DNA from: Aeromicrobium phragmitis
Lineage (GTDB): Bacteria; Actinomycetota; Actinomycetes; Propionibacteriales; Nocardioidaceae
Direction: 5' to 3'
DNA length: 64,000 nucleotides
Assembly (NCBI RefSeq): GCF_003674095.1
Contig: NZ_RDBF01000010.1
Span: forward strand, 1 to 64,000
The notes under the pieces are model-generated. The model worked only from the letters and a program-made list of their open reading frames with translations, did not search any database and was not told the DNA's origin. Shown piece after piece: positions 61,305 through 64,000 of the stretch; position 1 is the stretch's first letter; every line of letters starts with the position of its first letter. The translations under genes were made by a program, and so were the position numbers.

Positions 61305-61835
61305 ATGAACCGTTGGAACTGCGCGGCGACAGCCGTCGCGATTGGATGCGGTGCGACCGCGATCATGGACCTCGCCGGTGAGGTGATCCGCCACACGAGC
61401 GGGGGGAAGCCCCTTGACCACGCGTTGGTGCGGCGAAGGATCGGGCACTTCACGAACGGCACGTTCACCTACGAAACCACTGGCCAGAGCGAGCCTGTCC
61501 AGGGGGCGAAGGCCTTGGGCTGGGCAGCGCACTACGCGAGCGGGACGACATTCGCTGGCCGGCTCCTCCTCAACAGCCCCGACTGGCGGGTAAAGCCGAC
61601 GCTCGCCCCGGCGCTCGAAACAGGTGCGCTTACACGCGGGGCGCCATGGTTCCTGATGCAGCGCGCGTTCGGGTTGGGTGCGGCATCGTCGAAGACGCCC
61701 GATCCCACGACCGCGCGCTGGCGGAGCTTGCGCGCCCACAGCTTCTACGGCTCAGGCATGTACGTCGTCGGCGTGAGCGTCGCGAAACTGAGGGGCCAGG
61801 CTGGAAGAGATGACCGCGGCCTGGTGAAGCGATGA
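61305..61835 (+). CDS. DUF2938 family membrane protein
   Basis: 176 residues with a GAGAGGAA box. 'ATAVAIGCGATAIMDLAGEV' (first helix), 'ALVRRRIGHFTNGTFTYETT', 'KALGWAAHYASGTTFAGRLL', 'RGAPWFLMQRAFGLGAASSK' and 'RAHSFYGSGMYVVGVSVAKL' match DUF2938, small four-helix inner-membrane proteins of unknown function. Its stop overlaps the ATG of the MFS gene. In other bacteria DUF2938 also sits beside XRE-cupin regulators and exporters. Confidence 0.8.
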   Translation: MNRWNCAATAVAIGCGATAIMDLAGEVIRHTSGGKPLDHALVRRRIGHFTNGTFTYETTGQSEPVQGAKALGWAAHYASGTTFAGRLLLNSPDWRVKPTLAPALETGALTRGAPWFLMQRAFGLGAASSKTPDPTTARWRSLRAHSFYGSGMYVVGVSVAKLRGQAGRDDRGLVKR

Positions 61836-63097
61836 GCGCGGATCGTATCGATATGCGCACCGGACCAAACGCGGGTAGCGCGGGTGCTGTGAACGCCCGC
61901 CGGGTCACAGCACCCGCCGCGAGCAGAAGGTTGCCGTTCGGGGTGTATCTGCTGGCCTTCTGCCTGTTCGCGATGGGCACAGCCGAGTTCCTTCTGGCGG
62001 GCGTCCTCCCGGCCGTCGCCGCCGACCTGGACGTGACGTTGGCCAGCGCGGGCGGACTCATCACCGCGTTCGCGATCGGCGTCGTCATCGGTGGCCCGCC
62101 GCTGGCCGCGATCAGCCTGCGCTGGCCCCGGCGCACAGCCCTCGCGGCAAGCCAGGCCGCGTTCGCGGCCTCGATTGCGGTCGGTCTGCTGTTCGACACC
62201 TACCTAGCGCTCCTAGTGACCCGTTTCATCGCCGGACTCGCGTACGCCGGGTTCTTCGCCGTCGCGGCAGTCACGGCCGCCAGCCTAGTGAGTTTCGACC
62301 GCGCGGCTCGCGCCTCCGGTGTCGTGGTCTCTGGCCTCAGCCTGGCAATGATCCTCGGCGGCCCGGCCGGAACGCTCATCAGCTTCCTCACCAGCTGGAC
62401 GAGCGGGTTCTGGATGGTCGTTGCCCTCGTCATCCTCGGCACGATCGCAACTGCGATTCAGCTGCCGAGAACTGCCGTGACGGGGCTCCAGCCCAGCCTC
62501 GGCCGCGAACTGGCTGTACTCAAACAACCCCCGTTGTGGTGGGTATGGGCTGCGTGCCTGCTCAGCACCGCCGCATACATGATCACGTTTAACTATCTTT
62601 CTGCTCTCCTCACCGAGGTCACCGACGTCCCAGTCGTGTGGGTACCCGGGGTGCTCGTGCTCTTCGGCGTCGGCGCGTTCATCGGGTTGTCGATCGGTGG
62701 GCGCATTTCCGACGAGCACCCCAGCCGTGCGTTGCTGATCGGGGCAATCGGGATCGCGGTCTGCTCAGTGCTGATCGCAATCCTCGCGTCGTACGCAGTA
62801 GCGATCGTGCCCTTGGCTTTCATCCTGGGCGTCGTCGGGTTCGTGCTCAACCCCGCAGTGTACGGCCGCACGTTCGCCATCGCGGGAAATGCACTTACTC
62901 TTGCCGGGGCCACCACCGTCTCGATGTTTCAGCTCGGCATCAGCCTCACGCCCGCCCTCGCGGGACTCGCCCTGAACTCCGGAGCACCGATTACCGCAGT
63001 CGCCTGGATCGGAGCGTCCCTCGCCGTCCTTTGTCTCATTCCGATCTTTAAGGATCGCGGGAGGCTGAAAAGACACCATGCCGAGCTCTCCCAGTAG
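61832..63097 (+). CDS. MFS transporter, DHA1 family (AraJ/Cmx-like)
   Basis: 421 residues with an unusually long hydrophilic N-terminus (~35) and 12 transmembrane segments. First helix 'LPFGVYLLAFCLFAMGTAEF' with 'LLAGVLPAVAADLDVTLASA' resembles Cmx/CmlR chloramphenicol exporters and AraJ-type sugar/drug efflux proteins; motif A-like 'LRWPRRTALAASQA' follows helix 2. Probably a proton-driven exporter; the substrate is unknown. Coupled to DUF2938. Confidence 0.85.
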   Translation: MSADRIDMRTGPNAGSAGAVNARRVTAPAASRRLPFGVYLLAFCLFAMGTAEFLLAGVLPAVAADLDVTLASAGGLITAFAIGVVIGGPPLAAISLRWPRRTALAASQAAFAASIAVGLLFDTYLALLVTRFIAGLAYAGFFAVAAVTAASLVSFDRAARASGVVVSGLSLAMILGGPAGTLISFLTSWTSGFWMVVALVILGTIATAIQLPRTAVTGLQPSLGRELAVLKQPPLWWVWAACLLSTAAYMITFNYLSALLTEVTDVPVVWVPGVLVLFGVGAFIGLSIGGRISDEHPSRALLIGAIGIAVCSVLIAILASYAVAIVPLAFILGVVGFVLNPAVYGRTFAIAGNALTLAGATTVSMFQLGISLTPALAGLALNSGAPITAVAWIGASLAVLCLIPIFKDRGRLKRHHAELSQ

Positions 63098-63321
63098 GCA
63101 TGGGTGTGCAACGTCTCAAGGACGTCCGCGGCACGCTGACCACGGGCGTTACGGCTGACGCTCTCTCCGGTCGCGGGCGGGCCTGCTCCTCGCTCACGCT
63201 AGGCGAAATGTGTCGTATCGCTGGCCGCGGCCCCAACGCAACCGGCTTGAGCGGGCGCGACAAGGGTCGGTGTTGCGGAGCGGGGCTCGGCGACCCACCT
63301 TCGGGTTCCTCAGTGCGCGAA

Positions 63322-63354
63322 GGCCGGCGCGGCAGGGGATCTGCCGCGCCGGCC
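63322..63354 (-). terminator. Hairpin downstream of the binding-protein gene
   Basis: GGCCGGCGCGGCA pairs perfectly with TGCCGCGCCGGCC around GGGGATC. It lies 15 bases past the stop of the leftward binding-protein gene. The rest of 63098-63369 contains nothing I can identify. Confidence 0.8.
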
Positions 63355-63369
63355 CTCGGCCCTTGAGCG

Positions 63370-64000
63370 TCAGCCCTCCTGATCGGCCAGTTGCTGGGCG
63401 TACTCCTCGGCGTTGTCCGACGTCACGAGCGTGACGCCGGTATCGATGCGCTCCTCGATCGTCTCGCCGTCGATCACCTTGAGCGCCTCCTCGACGGAGG
63501 TCACGCCCATGTCGTAGGCGTTCTGAGCGATCGACGCGGTGAGCTCACCGTTCTGGATCGAGTCGACCGCGTCACTCGTGCCGTCGACACCGACGATCGT
63601 CATGTCGGCGGGGTCGAGCCCGGCAGCCTTGACCGCCTCGATCGCGCCCAACGCCATGTCGTCGTTGGCCGCGAAGATGATCGAGATGTCCGGGTTGGCC
63701 TGAAGCGCGTCGGCCGTCACCGAACGCCCCTCGGCGCGGTCGGAGTTGGCGGAGAGCTCGGCCGCGATGTCGATGCCGGCCTCCTCGAGCACTTCCTTGG
63801 CACCGTCGATCCGGTCGTCGGTCGAGGGGTTACCCGGAACGCCCCGGATGAGCAGGGCCGACCCCTCGGTCGTCTGCTCGGTGATGAACTCGCCGGCCTG
63901 TTCGCCCGCCGAGCGGTTGTCGGTGCCGATGAAGGTCTCGGCCCCGTCCCAGCCCTCGATGTTGGTGTCGACGAGCAGGACCGGGATGTCGGCGGACCGG
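63370..64000 (-). CDS. Sugar ABC transporter substrate-binding protein (C-terminal part)
   Basis: The frame runs off the right edge; about 209 residues are present. It has the periplasmic-binding-protein type 4 pattern: 'IPVLLVDTNIEGWDGAE', 'FIGTDNRSAGEQAGEFI', 'ALLIRGVPGNPSTDDRIDGA', 'DISIIFAANDDMALGAIEAV', 'MTIVGVDGTSDAVDSIQNGE' and 'TASIAQNAYDMG', close to ribose/inositol-type binding proteins. Signal peptide and N-lobe lie outside the window. Proximity to the iol operon makes inositol a reasonable substrate, but 3 kb and a regulator-exporter unit separate them. Confidence 0.88.
   Translation of the reverse strand, partial: RSADIPVLLVDTNIEGWDGAETFIGTDNRSAGEQAGEFITEQTTEGSALLIRGVPGNPSTDDRIDGAKEVLEEAGIDIAAELSANSDRAEGRSVTADALQANPDISIIFAANDDMALGAIEAVKAAGLDPADMTIVGVDGTSDAVDSIQNGELTASIAQNAYDMGVTSVEEALKVIDGETIEERIDTGVTLVTSDNAEEYAQQLADQEG

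Overview
The window is a chromosomal segment of a high-GC actinobacterium. Evidence for this: codon use strongly biased to G/C in third positions, many GTG starts, several promoters whose -10 box lies 7-8 bases before the start codon (leaderless style), a type I fatty acid synthase (FAS-I) with its own AcpS, a DUF3499-phosphomannomutase-Trm112 block, and a homologue of the mycothiol-dependent reductase Rv2466c. Gene order from the truncated globin to trigger factor (glbO, pepN, Rv2466c-like, rpiB, Nei glycosylase, tig) is, as I recall it, close to the M. tuberculosis order. There are no mycolate or envelope genes here that would force Mycobacteriales. The abundant intergenic repeat built on GGTCTCGATAC...ACTCGACCACC suggests Nocardioidaceae-like genomes, but the genus is an inference.

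Layout. 0-0.6 kb: the tail of a probable insertion sequence next to a truncated DUF222 gene, then repeats. 0.66-8.2 kb: metallopeptidase-like protein, DUF3499, phosphomannomutase, Trm112-like protein, a pair of dynamin-like GTPases, EttA. 8.2-9.6 kb: a 48-bp tandem repeat, a MarR regulator and a divergent YceI protein. 9.6-13.5 kb: a TetR regulator divergent from an acyl-CoA dehydrogenase-thiolase-SDR operon (beta-oxidation type). 13.5-16.4 kb: an AT-richer island with two near-identical lipoprotein genes, a decayed copy of the 3' end of the neighbouring SDR gene, and a secreted protein with a phospholipase A2-like Cys-x-x-His-Asp-x-Cys motif. 16.5-18.5 kb: a Tat-exported PhoX/DUF839 phosphatase. 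18.6-28.1 kb: fas and acpS. 28.2-34.5 kb: small membrane proteins, two lipid-linked transcription units (fabG-like SDR plus APH-like kinase; accD plus biotin carrier protein) and a thioesterase. 34.7-51.5 kb: housekeeping block with glbO, mscS, pepN, a glutamate-cysteine ligase-like enzyme, rpiB, nei, PP2C phosphatase, tRNA-Gly, tRNA-Pro, C69 peptidase homologue, phosphoesterase, tig, hydrolase and two SRPBCC proteins. 51.4-60.3 kb: a complete myo-inositol catabolic operon (iolE-iolC-aldolase-iolB-iolD-iolA-iolG) under a divergent GntR regulator. 60.6-63.1 kb: XRE/cupin regulator with DUF2938 and MFS genes. 63.4 kb to the end: the C-terminal part of a sugar ABC transporter binding protein.

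How the parts work together. Lipid metabolism dominates the first half. Two palindrome systems link distant genes. A TGAGG-N(4-6)-CCTCA type site occurs twice in front of fas and twice in front of accD-BCCP at matching distances from the -10 box, which points to one regulator for malonyl-CoA supply and FAS-I. A second, exact 16-bp palindrome lies between the TetR gene and the acyl-CoA dehydrogenase operon and again in front of the fabG-like/APH operon 21 kb away. The most unusual locus is the PLA2-like protein with its coupled lipoprotein at 14.5-16.4 kb. The most unusual sequence event is a copy of the intergenic repeat sitting in frame inside the fas coding region.
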